From positions 1,697,019 through 1,761,018 of the forward strand of contig JAMWFC010000053.1 of the NCBI GenBank assembly GCA_027475525.1: a stretch of DNA of 64,000 bases, in the 5' to 3' direction. Below the pieces are notes generated by a model, which saw only the letters and a program-made list of their open reading frames with translations, did no database searches and was not told the DNA's origin. Shown in pieces: positions 34,365-46,312 of the stretch. Position numbers and translations under genes: made by a program. This DNA comes from Macrolepiota albuminosa. Its lineage: Eukaryota; Basidiomycota; Agaricomycetes; Agaricales; Agaricaceae. Positions within the stretch are counted from its first letter, which is position 1; each line of letters begins with the position of its first letter.

Positions 34365-35482
34365 TCAGTTCTTCTGTTGGAGTGCTGACTGACTTGTCAT
34401 CTGAGGTCGCAGGTCTTCCAACTGGGCTTCAACCTCAGGTTTGGAAGAGGGGTTATATATAGAGACCTGTCTGGTTTCTTCAGTCTCAGGGTACGTGGCC
34501 ATATTAATAAATTCATTAATTTCTTCCATGGTTGACTGAGTGAGTCCAACCAAGATCTAGATGTGGAAGCTTGCTCAGAGTATCATCTTTGTAGAATTCA
34601 ACATCCCTAGAAGTAATGAGTTTACCATTCTCCAGATCCTCAAGCCTGTATCCTTTCATCTCATCTGCCCACCAGCCTAGCATGCAAACATGTACAGCAC
34701 AGGATTCTAACTTCCCTTGGCATACCTCCTTTGGAACATGTGCCCATCCCAACAATCCAAAGATTTAAAGGTGCACTAAATGAGGTTTTCAACCATAGCA
34801 TTTGGTAAAGGGAATTTTTCCTTGCAGAGCAGAAGTTGGCATAATAGATCAAATGTATACCACATACATGAAGGCTTCACCCCAGTACCGTAAGTCCATC
34901 TTTGCACTGTGATCTAACCATCTCCATTATAATGGCAATGGCGTGCTCAGCTATGCCGTTTTGCTGAGGTTGATACAGGTTTGTTGTTTGATGCCAGATA
35001 CCATTCAATGTGCAGAACTTTTGTACAGTTGAATTAATGAACTCGTTTCTATTATTGGTCTGTATAATTTTGACAAACTTGCCTCCACTATGTTCATATA
35101 AAGCTGTTGTTTCCCGTACAGCATCATTTACCTCTTTTTTTCCTTTTAGAAGTCTACTAGAGGGAAAACATTTGCTGGCTTCAATCGTGACCATGGCATA
35201 TCAATTGCCATCTCAGGTAGGTACACTCATTGGTCCTGTCAGGTCCATAACAAGTAATTTGTTTAATTCATATTTCATTTTGCTGGTATCAGGCAAAGGA
35301 GGTCTAGAGGACTTTCCTTCCGCACAACCGCTGCAAAGCCTATCAAACTTCTGAGGTAATTTTATCTTTATTCTTGTAACAAGCTGTTGATCTATCATAT
35401 GTTTGATAGCACATAGGCTAATGTGACCCAGTTGTTGGTGCCACAGACGCATTATAGATTCGCTCACAATAAAAGCAACCAT
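34365..35482 (-). pseudogene. Integrase of the copia element
   Basis: A GAG-pre-integrase zinc region is visible (LWHQQLGHISLCAIKHM ... LCSGCAEGK), then LLVMDLTGPMSV (first D). The core follows with IIQTNNRNEFINS, where TDNG is expected, so the second catalytic D is N. YQPQQNGIAEHAIAIIME carries the catalytic E context. The stretch 34516-34755 holds the typical integrase-RT linker (GWWADEMKGYRLEDLENGK). Confidence 0.82.
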
Positions 35483-35912
35483 GGTTGTCTGTTATGCCCA
35501 TGGTCATAATTTTGATGCGATAAAGTGTTCTGTAGGATTCTATAAGGTTTGCATGCAGAAACTCTTGATTATCCCATGATAGACTGATGCTGTAGGGGAG
35601 TCCATTGATTGTGGCACCAGCTCTTTGCAATAACCCAAGACTTATAAGGTTAGCTCCAAGAGTAGGGATGTGCAATACGTCATACAGCTGTATGTTGTTA
35701 GTCCCTGATGGAAGGTATGTTCAGAACGTGATAGTTCCTTTTCCAGTAACAGGCAACACGTTTATGCCACCTACAGAGATGTACTGATTCCTGATCCCTT
35801 GATAGTTAATATAGTAGCCCAAATCAGCCACCATGTGGCATGATGTGGCGCTATTGAGGAGCAATCCTGTGGGCATACCATCATATGTAGCCATGAGTAC
35901 CTTTCCGACCTC
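35483..35912 (-). pseudogene. Protease of the copia element
   Basis: LLLNSATSCHMV stands where D-S-G-A-[TS]-x-H-M is expected, so the active-site aspartate is lost. YDVLHIPTLGANLISLGLL, characteristic of copia proteases, follows in frame. An in-frame stop lies near 35722. Confidence 0.7.
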
Positions 35913-36889
35913 TCATGCTCTGGGCTCAAGCGTGGATACAGATATATTCGTGCTTCTGGAGCTCCTAGGCAATTTGGGCTTCAGACACTTCAGACTCCAA
36001 TGTTCTTTCTCTCCACAATTGTGGCAGACGTCATCAGATTTTGGCTGGTGTTTGATCCTAGATACTTTTTTTTGGTTAAACTTCACTCTACTCCCACTCA
36101 AATTGTTGTTCCTAGTGGATAGGAATGCCAACATTTTATTTGTAGAATTGTTTTTGAGGATTATTCTGTTGTGCACAGATAATAATTCCATAGTTATAGT
36201 TTCAAGGATAAGTGAAGTACCATGAGACAATAGATTTTGTTTAACGACCTCCCAAGTTGGAGTACGAGGTAATGAGAGAAGCATGGCATTTAAGATAGTA
36301 TAGTCATCAATGTCATGACCTGCCTCGATAAAGCAGTAATGAATACTCATATAGAACCCAAGGTGATCAGACAAGGGTGAGTTACCATCCCATCTTTTCA
36401 TATATAGCTGCTGATAGTAGTAGTAAATATTGATACCACTCTGCTGGTCAATATAATTCTTCCTCATGTGTTCCCAAATCTTTTGGGAAGTGTCAAGATT
36501 GACTATAGTCTTGTGCTGGGTGTATTCAATAGCGTTACAAATTAATCCCATGGCCAAGTCATTCTTATTGAGCCAGTGCTCATACTTATCATGAGCAGAC
36601 TGCCAGGTTGTAAAATCCTTGGATTGTAGTGCCTTCATCAAGTTGGATACCTCTTTGTAGATGACTTGAGAGAGCTGATCATTGGTAGGGCACGTAGTGG
36701 TCATGAGGTCAGTGTACTCAGTGGGTGTTTTGGAGGACAAGGTTCTCTTCTGGATACTACACCCCACAAGGCTTTAGCCTGCAAAGCTGACTTCATATTA
36801 TCGGACCAGGTATAGTAGTTTGTACCATTAAATTTCGAAAACTGTAATGTTTCGGAAGTGCTGGTCTCATTCACAATGGCAGGGCCCAT
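35913..36889 (-). pseudogene. Gag of the copia element
   Basis: It starts with MGPAIVNETSTSETLQFSKF and NGTNYYTWSDNMKSALQAK, the usual copia Gag start. After a frameshift near 36750, a 284-codon frame carries WEHMRKNYIDQQSG and ends with a CCHC knuckle, CHNCGEKEHWSLKC (C2C4H4C). The start codon lies 5 bp inside the 5' LTR boundary, in the context ggttatgggccc, which doubles as the putative primer-binding site. Confidence 0.85.
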
Positions 36890-37006
36890 AACCTGTCACA
36901 GCATGATAGCGTAACGATGATATATTCATGTACAGTAGACAATATAGTTATAAACTGGAGTCAATGTCAAGAGATAACGTGTATAAGTACAAGTAATATG
37001 AGATAC

Positions 37007-37828
37007 TGTCAGGTTCCGCTGAGTCGGGGGCTTTCTGGGAAAGCAATCACCCTTACAATGCGGACTTGACCCATGGATACTCGGGTGTCTGGAACTCCGG
37101 GGCTAGGACTCCGGGGTTCAAGACGCGGACAGGGGAATCCCTGAAGAGGAGACTTGGTCCAGGGGTTTTGGGTGGTAGGTAGTTGGGGAATTCGGGTGGG
37201 GGTCGAGTCGTGAACCGGAGGTTCTAAGACGAGACCAAGTTAGTAAATTAAAGTCGCGAAGTGCGTACCAGTCTTAGAGCACGCTCGTGAACCGGAGGTT
37301 CTAAGACGAGACCAAGTTAGTAAATTAAAGTCGCGAAGTGCGTACCAGTCTTAGAGCACGTGATTATCCAAGCATGCCAGTCAAGCGTGCCAGTCAATGC
37401 GTACCAGTCAAATAGGGGGCACGCAACAATTCAAGTAACCAAGTGAAAACAGTATAAGCAGTGTAATATCAAGACTAGTAAATACAACAGGGAACTATGC
37501 TATAAGTACTACGGGACCGGGTCTTGGGGTTCCGGGGTGTCTGGGATGGGCTCCAGGGGTCATTGAGTAGCAGCAGGGACTGTATACCGGGATCGCACGT
37601 GTGGGGCGCACGATCAATTGGCACAGAGGGAGCTGTGATGCGTGATGTGTGATAGCTGGAAATGAGTCGCGTGATCCGATCGTTGATCGGGGCTGGCGGT
37701 CCTTGATGCGTGTGATGGCGGTGTCGGTGGTCATGATGGTGGGGCGTGTCCTGTGGGGTCAGAGGGAGGGTCCTGGATGGTGTTCCGGGGGTGTCCCGGG
37801 GTGGGCCCAGAGGGGAGGGGTCGTGACA
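37007..37828 (-). repeat. 3' LTR of chromovirus copy 2
   Basis: 822 bp because it contains a 77-bp exact duplication (37208-37361); without it the length is 745, close to the other LTRs. The tag taatatcaagact (reverse complement of the predicted RNA start) is present at about 37469. Confidence 0.92.
37208..37361 (-). repeat. Exact 77-bp tandem duplication (copy 2 LTR)
   Basis: 37208-37284 equals 37285-37361 (tcgtgaaccggaggttctaa...). It is absent from the other five LTRs. Confidence 0.92.
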
Positions 37829-37954
37829 TCACCCCTCCTTCAGCGCCGAGACCCTCTGAGGCGCGCATAGCCAGTTGGTCGGACCAGGGTTCAACTGTGG
37901 GATCCGGCACCTGACTTGCCACGTATCAAAAAAATTTTACCGTCAAGTTCAAAC

Positions 37955-39646
37955 ATGTCGCGTACGCCACCACATTCCCCGACGCCCCCACACACTAACG
38001 AGGTCATGCCCCTCATGGCCTGGGAGGCCCAGGACGCGTGATACCGAGCCCGCCTTGACCGGGAGCGTGTGGCGGAGCTTGTCCAGCAATGTGAGTGCTT
38101 CCCGTGTCGTCTGCCTGTCTCAGCTGACCTTCCTATTCCAGAACAACTCAGTAATCCTGCCCCAGAAGCGGGTCCCAGTCGGCACCCGGAGTCTGCTCCC
38201 AAGGCGGGCCCTAGTGCCCTCCCAGAGTCCCGCCCGAGTCATCCCGCACCTACCTTTATGCAGATGACTGTCCGCCCTCCCCGTCCGCACCCCCCTCCCC
38301 ACTCTAGGCTGCCTGCCCCCCGTTTCCGTCGCTCCGGGATGGCGGTGGGGACCGTTGCAGAGGTCCTGGAAGATCAACGCGTTGCGTGGGCGGCCGTGAC
38401 GCAGGAGCTGTTCAGGAAGGCCCTAGAGAGGCTCCGGGATCTGCCTGCCCACACTTGGTGCGTGAGCAATGGACCGGTGAGTGGGCTCCTACCTCTTGGT
38501 CTTTCTGCTGACTTTGGTGCAGTGCTTGCACTGCGCCTAGCGCGTGGTGCCTTGCCTATTCAAGGTTCCGGGCCCCTTGTCCTGCCGAGATACGTCCATC
38601 TGCGAGGCCTGCCGTCTCAACCATGAGCGGTGCTCCATGTCAGCGCTGTGGAAGGCGCGGTGTGTCTCCTGGGAGCAGGGGTGGCCGCTGGCTGGGGTTA
38701 CTCGGAGGATGGGAGTCAAGGAGCGGGATTGGGTGGTGGAGCCGGTGGGGGAGGTGCCCGCAGCATCCGCAGAGGCGCCCAGTGGGGGGTTGGGGGGGCC
38801 GAGGGGCCATTTGGGTGGGGGGCCGGGGGCGGCCCATGGTCCTGATCACCCGTCAGGTGACCCGGGCCAGGACCGGCAGTCACGAGGGTTGCGGGAGGTG
38901 CCCCGACAAGGAGAAGAGGTGGGCGTCACCTAGTCCCTTCCTGGGCCCATCCAAGAGGGCGCGCCTGCCTCTGAGGACCCTATGCCCGGTCTCCCCCCCT
39001 CGTCTATCTCCCGTGGAGTTCTCCCCCTTGTCCAGGGGACTCCTAGCCCATGATGTCGAGGTTCTGCAGGAGCGGGCTGGGCGGGAGCAGGGGATTCACG
39101 AGGAGGGGATGAGGGGGGAGGTGGCGGCCGGGAGGGGTCTGGAGGAGGGTCGGGAGGAGATGATCCAGGGCCTGGAGGAGGCCAGGGTCACCCGGGGGGA
39201 AGCGGAGGCTGAGCTAGAGGCTCTGAGGGCGAGGCTTGGGCAAGGAGTGGGGCTCCTGGGGAGTGAGGAGTTGGCGGAGGCCCTGCGCCGGGACATGGTG
39301 GTGGCCCGCATGGCCTCATTAAGTGAGTCCCCTTCTCCTCAGACTTGATCTCCTACTGACATTCTCAGGCTGGGCCCGAGAGCACCGCTTGCTCTTGGAT
39401 GGGGTGGCCACGGCACTCGTGGCGCTGCAAGAGGGGCAGCGCCCTGAGGTGATGACTCCCGGGGTAGAGCGGAGCCTCGACTTGCTCGGGCGGGTGGTGT
39501 CAGCACACCGGCGGAGGAACGTGCCCGCCCCCAGCTTCTGGTTCAAGAGAGTTCTGGACGAGAGTGAGTCTCTCCCGTCCTGGAAGCAGTTGGCCGAGGA
39601 AGTATTGTGGGAGCACGGTCCAGAGAGGATGGGGGAGGGGTTTTGA
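37955..39646 (+). CDS. Antisense zinc-cluster/coiled-coil gene of chromovirus copy 2
   Basis: On the plus strand, opposite to the element. From the ATG at 37955: N-terminal part with VQQCECFPCRLPVSADLPIP, a proline-rich stretch, then a helical part (RVAWAAVTQELFRKALERLR). A 46-bp segment gtgagt...cag (about 38477-38522, with a ctgac branch site) must be removed to reach the cysteine module (C-L-H-C; CEACRLNHERC). A basic stretch (PDKEKRW), a coiled coil (EARVTRGEAEAELEALRARL) and a second intron (about 39331-39369; gtgagt, ctgac, cag) follow, leading to WAREHRLLLDGVATALVAL and the end at 39646. TGA replaces CGA at about 38039, and a TAG sits inside the first cluster. The conserved structure in three copies argues for past selection. 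Confidence 0.72.
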
Positions 39647-39933
39647 GGCTGGCCTGGGGAGGGAGGGAGCGGGGGGTGGTAGTTTTTGTTCGTTCTTGTC
39701 TTTGCTCGTCTGTGGGTCTGTAGAATATTGTACTTATAATAAAATGTATATACTTGGTCTCCCAGGGCAAAGGGTGATGTAAGGGGCGAAAGAAGACTGA
39801 AAGAGCACCTTGCCCAGGTTCCGGGACACCACTATGAAAAGGTACTAAAAGAGAGTAAGATCTAGAAAGGGAGAGCAGAAAGTATACATGGGAGTTGAAT
39901 CCCTACTGAGCCCAGAGGTGGGGGTTACGCCCA

Positions 39934-41304
39934 CTACTGCCGTCTGTGAGTCCTGTGCCCGGGAAGGTTGTTTCCCAAGTGCCGTTGTTGGAAGTCCCGG
40001 AGTTTGTCGAGGGTGCCTTCGAGGTTTTGGCGCAGTTCCCAAGTGTCGTCTTCCGGGCCATATCCCTTCCACTGTACAAGGAAGTGGGGTCGTCCACAAA
40101 TATTCTGGGAGTCAAGGATGTCTTCAACCTCGTAGTGGTATTCATCCTCGACCTCGACCGGGGGAGGGGGCTTGGGGCGTCGTTCAGAGAAGGGATCCGG
40201 GAGGTGTCGTTCCAGGAGGCGGACGTGGAATACTGAGTGCAGACCTTTTAGTCCTGGGGGAAGCTCGATCTTGTAGGCGTGGGATGAGACCTTCTTCAAT
40301 ATCTTGAACAGGCCGAGGCGCTTGTGATCAAGTTTTGGGGAGGGCTGGCGGGTGCGGAGGTGGCGTCGGTCTAACCATACCTTTGTCCCGGGGGTCCAGT
40401 CGGGGGTGTCTTCCCGTTTCCGGTCGGCGTGTTTTGCATAGGCCCAGTTCGCAGTGTTGATCTCTTCCCAGAGAAACTTGTGAAGGGATTGGAGATCCTG
40501 GGCGACCTCATGGGCGGCGAGCGATGATATGTCCCGGAGCGAGAGTGTCAGTCGAGGGTGGTATCTCTTGTTGGCAAAAAAGGGGGATACCCCGGTGGCA
40601 GAGTGCGGCGTGTTGTTGTAGGTGAACTCGGCCAGGGGAAGCTTGGCGCGCCAGTCGTCCTGCAAGTAGTTGACGTACAGTCGGAGGTACTGCTCGAGAG
40701 ATTGGTTGACCCTTTTGGTTTGGCCGTCGGTTTCGGGGTGGTAGGCGGTAGAGAGGTTAGTCTTTACTTCAAGTGCCTTACACAGGGAAGTCCAAAACTT
40801 GGACACAAAGAGGGGGCCACGGTCGGAGACGATGTCGTCTGGGAGTCCATGTTTGGCAAAGACGTGCTCGAGGAACAGCCGGGCAAAGTCCGGGGCGGTG
40901 TCCGTGGTGTGGCAGGGTAAGAAGATGCCCTGTTTGGTTAGCCTGCACACAACGACAAGAATGGCATCGAACCCTTCAGATTCTGGGAGTTCAACGATGT
41001 GGTCCAGGGATATGGAGGACCAGGGGCGTCGCCCGACCGGCAGGGGTTTCAGGAGTCCGTAGGGTTGGTGTCGGGGGACCTTGGCCTGGAGGCAGGGTTT
41101 GCATGATCGAATGTAACGGGTCACGTCCTTCTTCAACCCTGGCCAAAAGTAAGTCCGGGAGATAAGCTGGAGGGTCTTACGTATTCCAGGATGTCCCCAG
41201 AGCTTGTGGTCATGGTGTTGACAGAGGACATTGTAGCGGAGTTGGGCGTGATCCGGGACGTAGATGCAGCTGTCCTGGAGGAGGAGTTTTTTGTTGGGGG
41301 ACAA
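39934..41304 (-). CDS. Integrase with chromodomain, copy 2 (456-codon frame)
   Basis: Uninterrupted on the minus strand. HHCC ([15 protein letters not shown] ... CKPC), D in [11 protein letters not shown] in [13 protein letters not shown], then [10 protein letters not shown] with K at the catalytic E position. The C-terminal domain has [14 protein letters not shown] and a chromodomain [19 protein letters not shown] then [16 protein letters not shown]. It retains the chromodomain aromatic residues (Y, W, W), supporting methyl-lysine recognition as in other chromoviruses. The E to K change predicts no strand transfer. Confidence 0.9.
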   Translation of the reverse strand: MSPNKKLLLQDSCIYVPDHAQLRYNVLCQHHDHKLWGHPGIRKTLQLISRTYFWPGLKKDVTRYIRSCKPCLQAKVPRHQPYGLLKPLPVGRRPWSSISLDHIVELPESEGFDAILVVVCRLTKQGIFLPCHTTDTAPDFARLFLEHVFAKHGLPDDIVSDRGPLFVSKFWTSLCKALEVKTNLSTAYHPETDGQTKRVNQSLEQYLRLYVNYLQDDWRAKLPLAEFTYNNTPHSATGVSPFFANKRYHPRLTLSLRDISSLAAHEVAQDLQSLHKFLWEEINTANWAYAKHADRKREDTPDWTPGTKVWLDRRHLRTRQPSPKLDHKRLGLFKILKKVSSHAYKIELPPGLKGLHSVFHVRLLERHLPDPFSERRPKPPPPVEVEDEYHYEVEDILDSQNICGRPHFLVQWKGYGPEDDTWELRQNLEGTLDKLRDFQQRHLGNNLPGHRTHRRQ

Positions 41305-41399
41305 GGAGAAGGCGGGGTCCCAGTCAGTTCCGTCGGGAGGTTGTGGGGGTCGTGGTCGGTGAAGTACTTGTCTCAGGGGGCATGGCGGATCTGGTTCAG

Positions 41400-42873
41400 G
41401 GTCTCTTCGTCATTTAAGATTAGTACGGCATTCAGATGTTTGGGAGGGATCACCACGTGATGATTGAACGCATTGCGTTCGGCCTCAAATGACTTCTTGG
41501 AATAGACGTCCGGTCGATGGGTGAGGGCATCGGGTTTAGCTCCGAGTCGTCCCGGGCGGTACTGGATCGTGAAGTTGTATTTCGAGAGAACCTTGGACCA
41601 TCGGGCCTGCTGTCAACTCAGTTGCTTGGTTGTGGTGAAGTACTGCAGGTTGTTGTGATCTGAGTAGACCTGAATCTGGTGCCGGGCTCCCTCAAGGTAT
41701 GCTCGCCATTGTTTGAAGGCTTTGATGATGGTGAGGAGCTCCTTGTCGTAGATGTTGTAGTTGAGCTCGGCGTCAATAGGCGACTGGCCGGGGCTCCCCA
41801 CCGTCAGATTCCATCTGTGAGAGAATACCGGCAATTGTATAGTCGGAGGCGTCGCATTCTAGGATAATCGAGAGGGTCGAGTCGTAGTGCCGGAGTATGG
41901 GGGCGGCTGTGAAAGCCTCCTTGAGCAGGTTAAAGACGCTCTGGCACTTACTGTCCCAGTTCCAGGTGACGTCCTTGCGCATGAGCCGGTTGAGGGGTTT
42001 CGTGATACCGGAGTAGTTGTTTATAAACCTCCGGTAGAAGTTAGCGAAACCCAAGAAGGACTGTACTTCCTTCACATTCCGGGGTTGTGGCTAGTTGACG
42101 ATGGCCTCGACCTTGTGGGGATCCATGCAAACGCTGTTTGGGAATACTATGACGCCAAGATACTCAACCTCTTCCATGTGGAATGAACACTTCTTGGGCT
42201 TGGCGTGGAGGTTGTGCTCCCGGAGGCGTTCGAGGACATGTTTCTGGTGGTCCTCCCTCGAGTCGGAGTAGATGAGTATGTTGTCCAGGTAGACTATCAC
42301 AAAGACGTTGCTCATGTCATGGAAGATGTCGTTCATGAAGTATTGGAACGTGATGGGAGAGTTAGTCATTCCGAAAGGCATCACAAGATACTCAAACAGA
42401 CCATACCGCGTGCAGAACGCGGTTTTCCACTTGTGTCCCAGGGCAATGCGGACGTTGTTGTAACCAGAGCAAAGGTCAATCTTTGTGTAAACCTTGGCAC
42501 TGTGGAGCCAATTGACCAGATTGCTGATGAGCGGGAGTGGGTAGCGGTTCTTCTTGGTGATCTTATTGAGTCCCCGGTAGTCAACGCAGAGTCAGAGCGA
42601 GCCGTCCTTCTTCTTGGCGAATAGAACCGGAGCTCCGGCGGCGGAGGCAGAGGGCCAGATGAATCCCTTACCGAGCATTTCGTCGAGGTAGTCCTTGAGG
42701 GCCCGGAGTTCGACTTCCGACATGTTGTATACCTTGCCGAAAGGGGGGGCAGCTCCTTCCTTGAGGTCGATAGTGTGGTCATAGGGGTGGTGAGGGGGAA
42801 TCTCCTTGGCGTCTCCTTCGGAGAATACGTCAGTGAGCTCGTGATACTCCGGGGGAACTACTTCTTGGAGCAT
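41400..42873 (-). pseudogene. RT and RNase H of chromovirus copy 2
   Basis: [14 protein letters not shown], then a TGA where copy 1 has CGA (R), [43 protein letters not shown] (YLDN) and [11 protein letters not shown]. RNase [18 protein letters not shown], and after a frameshift near 41775, [17 protein letters not shown] and [13 protein letters not shown]. Stops lie near 42090 and in the 41500-41600 region. Confidence 0.85.
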
Positions 42874-43155
42874 CTGTTCCTCGGTCTTTTTTTCCGGGGG
42901 GATAGCGTCCCCTCATAGGTGTTCTTCCGGGAGAGAAGGCGAGGTGTGCAGCTGAAACGTGGGAGTTCCATCCTTCATGAGGCAGGCGAAGGGGGCGGCC
43001 TCAATGATCCTAATGTTGAGTGCGCTCAGGTCAATCGGTGTCGCGGAAGCATCGGCCAGAGCGGGTGTGACGCGTGTCTGAGACCGGCAGGGGTAGTTCG
43101 GCCCTTTGTACTTGTTCCGAGGAATGTTTGGGGGTCGATCAGGGGCCTTGCGGTC

Positions 43156-43780
43156 TCAGACGGGCATGGGGGGCGCGGCAGTCGTCCCAGGGGTGTCGGG
43201 CGTTGGGTCGTTTCCTAGGGCCCAGAGATGCACGGCGGTCGAGGGGCGGTTTTCGGGTCCTGGGAAGGTCATGGTGAGCGTCCTCCAATCGATGTTGGGG
43301 TTTGTGTCATGCAGCCAGGGTAGTCCCAGCACCATCGGGGTCGATTCGTGAAGTCGCGTGACCAGGAAGTCGGAGGTGAACTCGTAGTCATTGTCCAGGG
43401 TCATGCGTCCCAAGTGGGACCTCTGGAAGTTGCTGGTCGTCGGGCGTTGGGTCCCGGGTCAGGCAAAGGGTAAGATGTTGCCAATCAATGCGGGGATTGG
43501 TGTCTCGGAGCCACGGGAGCCCTAGGACCAGGGGTGCAGAAGGGTGGAGCTTGGTTATCAATATCCAGAGGGTGTGAGTCTGTCCGTTGGCAAAAGTAAC
43601 GGGCATACGCACGAAGTGAGTGATGTCTCCTGCCGTGGAGGCGTCTCCGTCGAAGAGGCAGAGTTGTACCGGGACCGGGAGTCGCTGAGCGGGTTCCAGG
43701 GTGAAGGTGGACCATGCTTCATCAATGAAGTTGTCGGTGGCACCACTGTCAACGAGGGTGTTGAGGGGGGTTCCAGAGGG
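43156..43780 (-). pseudogene. Protease region of copy 2 (one and a half retropepsins)
   Basis: The first retropepsin is present (LVDSGAT, MPVTFANGQTHTL, PLVLGLPWLRDTNPRIDW), split by the 77-bp duplication at 43725. The second has lost its active-site half: sequence jumps at about 43430 from the end of the first domain to GRMTLDNDYEFTSDFL and MVLGLPWLHDTNPNIDW. Comparison with copy 1 shows a deletion of roughly 270 bp. Confidence 0.75.
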
Positions 43781-43878
43781 GGTGAGGCGGGTTTTGAGGA
43801 GATGAAGTTGTCGGTGGCACCACTGTCAACGAGGGTGTTGAGGGGGGTTCCAGAGGGGGTGAGGCGGGTTTTGAGGAG
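43725..43878 (-). repeat. Exact 77-bp tandem duplication (copy 2 protease)
   Basis: 43725-43801 equals 43802-43878 (atgaagttgtcggtgg...). Same period as the other cases. Confidence 0.92.
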
Positions 43879-44460
43879 AAGAGAGTGCGAGGAGTGGGAG
43901 GGTAGGTAAGCCGTGAGGGTGTCCTGTACGAGTGTCGTGGAGTGAAGATGCGAGGCTGGGGCGGAGAAGACGTTGGGGTCGATTCCGCGATTTAGGGCAT
44001 CTTCCAGGTCTAAATCGCCGGGTCGTTTTCCAAATACTCATAAGTGGCGTCCTCCTCTTCGAAGGTCCAGGTGGCACGTCCCATGACCTGTCGTTGGGGG
44101 CACTCGGAGATGAAGTGGTTTTTCTCACCGCAGAGTATGCAGACACCCTCCCTTCTCCGTCGTTCCTGCACATCCATCAGGACCTCAATCCAGGGTCGCC
44201 TCTTCTTTTGAAGCCGGTTGGCCTGGAGGGCCTCCTCGTCCCGTTCATCGTTGAAGTCAAAGTCTTCGGGGTCTTCCGGGGGTTCCTCGGGGCTTGGCAC
44301 GTTGCCCGGGTCGTGGGCGGCCACGGCGGCGTTGAGTTGGGCCTGGGGGCGGACGCCGCTGCCAGGGTTAGCATTGGGCGGGCCGCGACTCACTGGGGGT
44401 CGGCCGCCAGGGAACACGGGGGGACCGGGGTTCCGACTTTGGAGGTTGGGGGTTTTGCCA

Positions 44461-44614
44461 GAGGGCCAAGGGGGTCCTCCCCTAGGGTTCCAGGGGGGTC
44501 GGGAGTTCGAGTACTCGCTGCGGTCTTCCTTTTGCCAGAGGGCCAAGGGGGTCCTCCCCTAGGGTTCCAGGGGGGTCGGGAGTTCGAGTACTCGCTGCGG
44601 TCCTCCCAGTAGCG
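44461..44614 (-). repeat. 77-bp-period duplication, imperfect (copy 2 Gag)
   Basis: 44461-44526 recurs at 44538 with a 77-bp offset, identical over 66 bp, with a substitution (tctt/tcct) near the end. Removing 77 bp rejoins the Gag core and knuckle frames. Confidence 0.85.
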
Positions 44615-46158
44615 TTGGTCAATCTGCATGACGAGGGCCTTGTATCCATCGTAGGAGGGTTGTTTTGGGGCGAGTTGGAGAACATCCTTGATACGTTGTG
44701 GCAGGGCGCGGCGGAGGGCGTACTGGAGGGCGCTGTAGTTCCAACCTGTCTCGTAAGCTTCCTTCTCAAAACGTACGATGAAGGTAGTGAAACGTTCTTC
44801 TGAGCGCATCCAGAGGTTGAAGAGGTTGTCCTCGGCCTCGGCCACGGTGTCATAGATCCCGAACTTCCCGGAGAACTCGTCGACAAAGGCTTGCCAGCGG
44901 GCGAGTGCCGGGCTGTTGGGGTCAAACTGGATGAGGGCCGTGTAGTGGTCGAAGGCGATCCCCTGGAGGTACGAGGCGGCAAAGGCCACTCGGGAGCTGT
45001 CAACCTGAAACGTGAGTGGTTTCGCCTGAAACGTATTACAACACTGAGTGAGGAATGTACGCCATTTTCAGGGGTCCCGGCCCGTGAATGCATCGGGTCT
45101 CTGAATGTCCAAACGTCCTTCATGGGCAAGAGCGTCGTGAACGTTGTCCAGTCCGGCGGTGTTGCGGGGGGAAGGGCCGGCATTGTAGTAGTAGTAGTAA
45201 TGATTACTCCCCCCTCCTTGTGGGGGAAAGGCACCGAGGGCAGGACCCCACCCGCCTGGAGGGCCTCCTCCGGGTGGCTCACCTGGGGGTCCGCACCCAG
45301 GAGGTCCGTTGTCCCAGGGGGGTTCGTTCCTGCCAGGAGGAGGCCCGGGTCTCCACGCAGGGACTGGCGGAGGCGGGGGGCCTGGGGGTCGTCCTCGAGG
45401 TTTGGCTAAAGGTGGCGGAGGCGGTCGGGGAGGGTTCGGTGGTGTCGGGTCGGGTGCTGGGTTGCGCAGGGGACGTTCAACCTGGGAGGGTCGTGCTTGC
45501 ATCGGAGGCCGTGGGGTGTTCCGCAGATCGAAGTGGGGCGGGGGGTCACGGCAGAAGTTGGGCTCCGGAGGGGCCGGGGCTGACGTAGGGGGCGGTACCA
45601 GCGCGGGCACGGGCGCAGGACGTGGTTTGTTGTTGCCGCACGTGAGCTTGTCGATGTAGCACAGCGTGTCTTCCGTGCTAGTGGTGTCTGCATGGGGTCT
45701 ACCAGGGTTCGCCAGGGCCAGGGGTCGGGCATTGTTCATTCGTGGGAGAGGTTCCAGGGGTCTCAGGGGCTGTCTCCAGGTCTCGAAGGTGCTAGGAACT
45801 GAGTTAGCCCTACGGCGAGTTGACAAGCCTACCGTGCGGGCAGCAGGCTGATCGAATAGCCCTCCAGTCAGGTTGAGGGACCGCAATATGGCTGAGGCGT
45901 TTTGTTGCTCTTCCCGTTGTCGTTGTTTCAGAGTGGGGGCCGCGGGGGCTGCCAGGGCTGCCAGGGCCGGCTCCGGGGGTTTCCGTCGAACGTGAATTGA
46001 GTGACCTGGGTCCGTGGAGTCGTTGAGGGGTCGAGGGGAGGAGGACGCGTGGACTTCATCAAGCAGCTGCTGCAATTCTTCTCGGAGGATTGTATTGCGC
46101 CTATACTTTACCATAGTTTGCTCCAGGAGTTCTCCTCACATGAGGCGATCCCCGAATT

Positions 46159-46312
46159 CGACCAAGCAATGAGCCCATTCCTCCGGAGTGCCTTCGAAGT
46201 CGTCGTGCCTGAATTCCGTGAGCAGCGCCCTTGTCCGACCAAGCAATGAGCCCATTCCTCCGGAGTGCCTTCGAAGTCGTCGTGCCTGAATTCCGTGAGC
46301 AGCGCCCTTGTC
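46159..46312 (-). repeat. Exact 77-bp tandem duplication (copy 2 Gag)
   Basis: 46159-46235 equals 46236-46312 (cgaccaagcaatgagcc...). Collapsing it joins the frame starting at 46401 to the frame 45068-46114. Confidence 0.92.
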
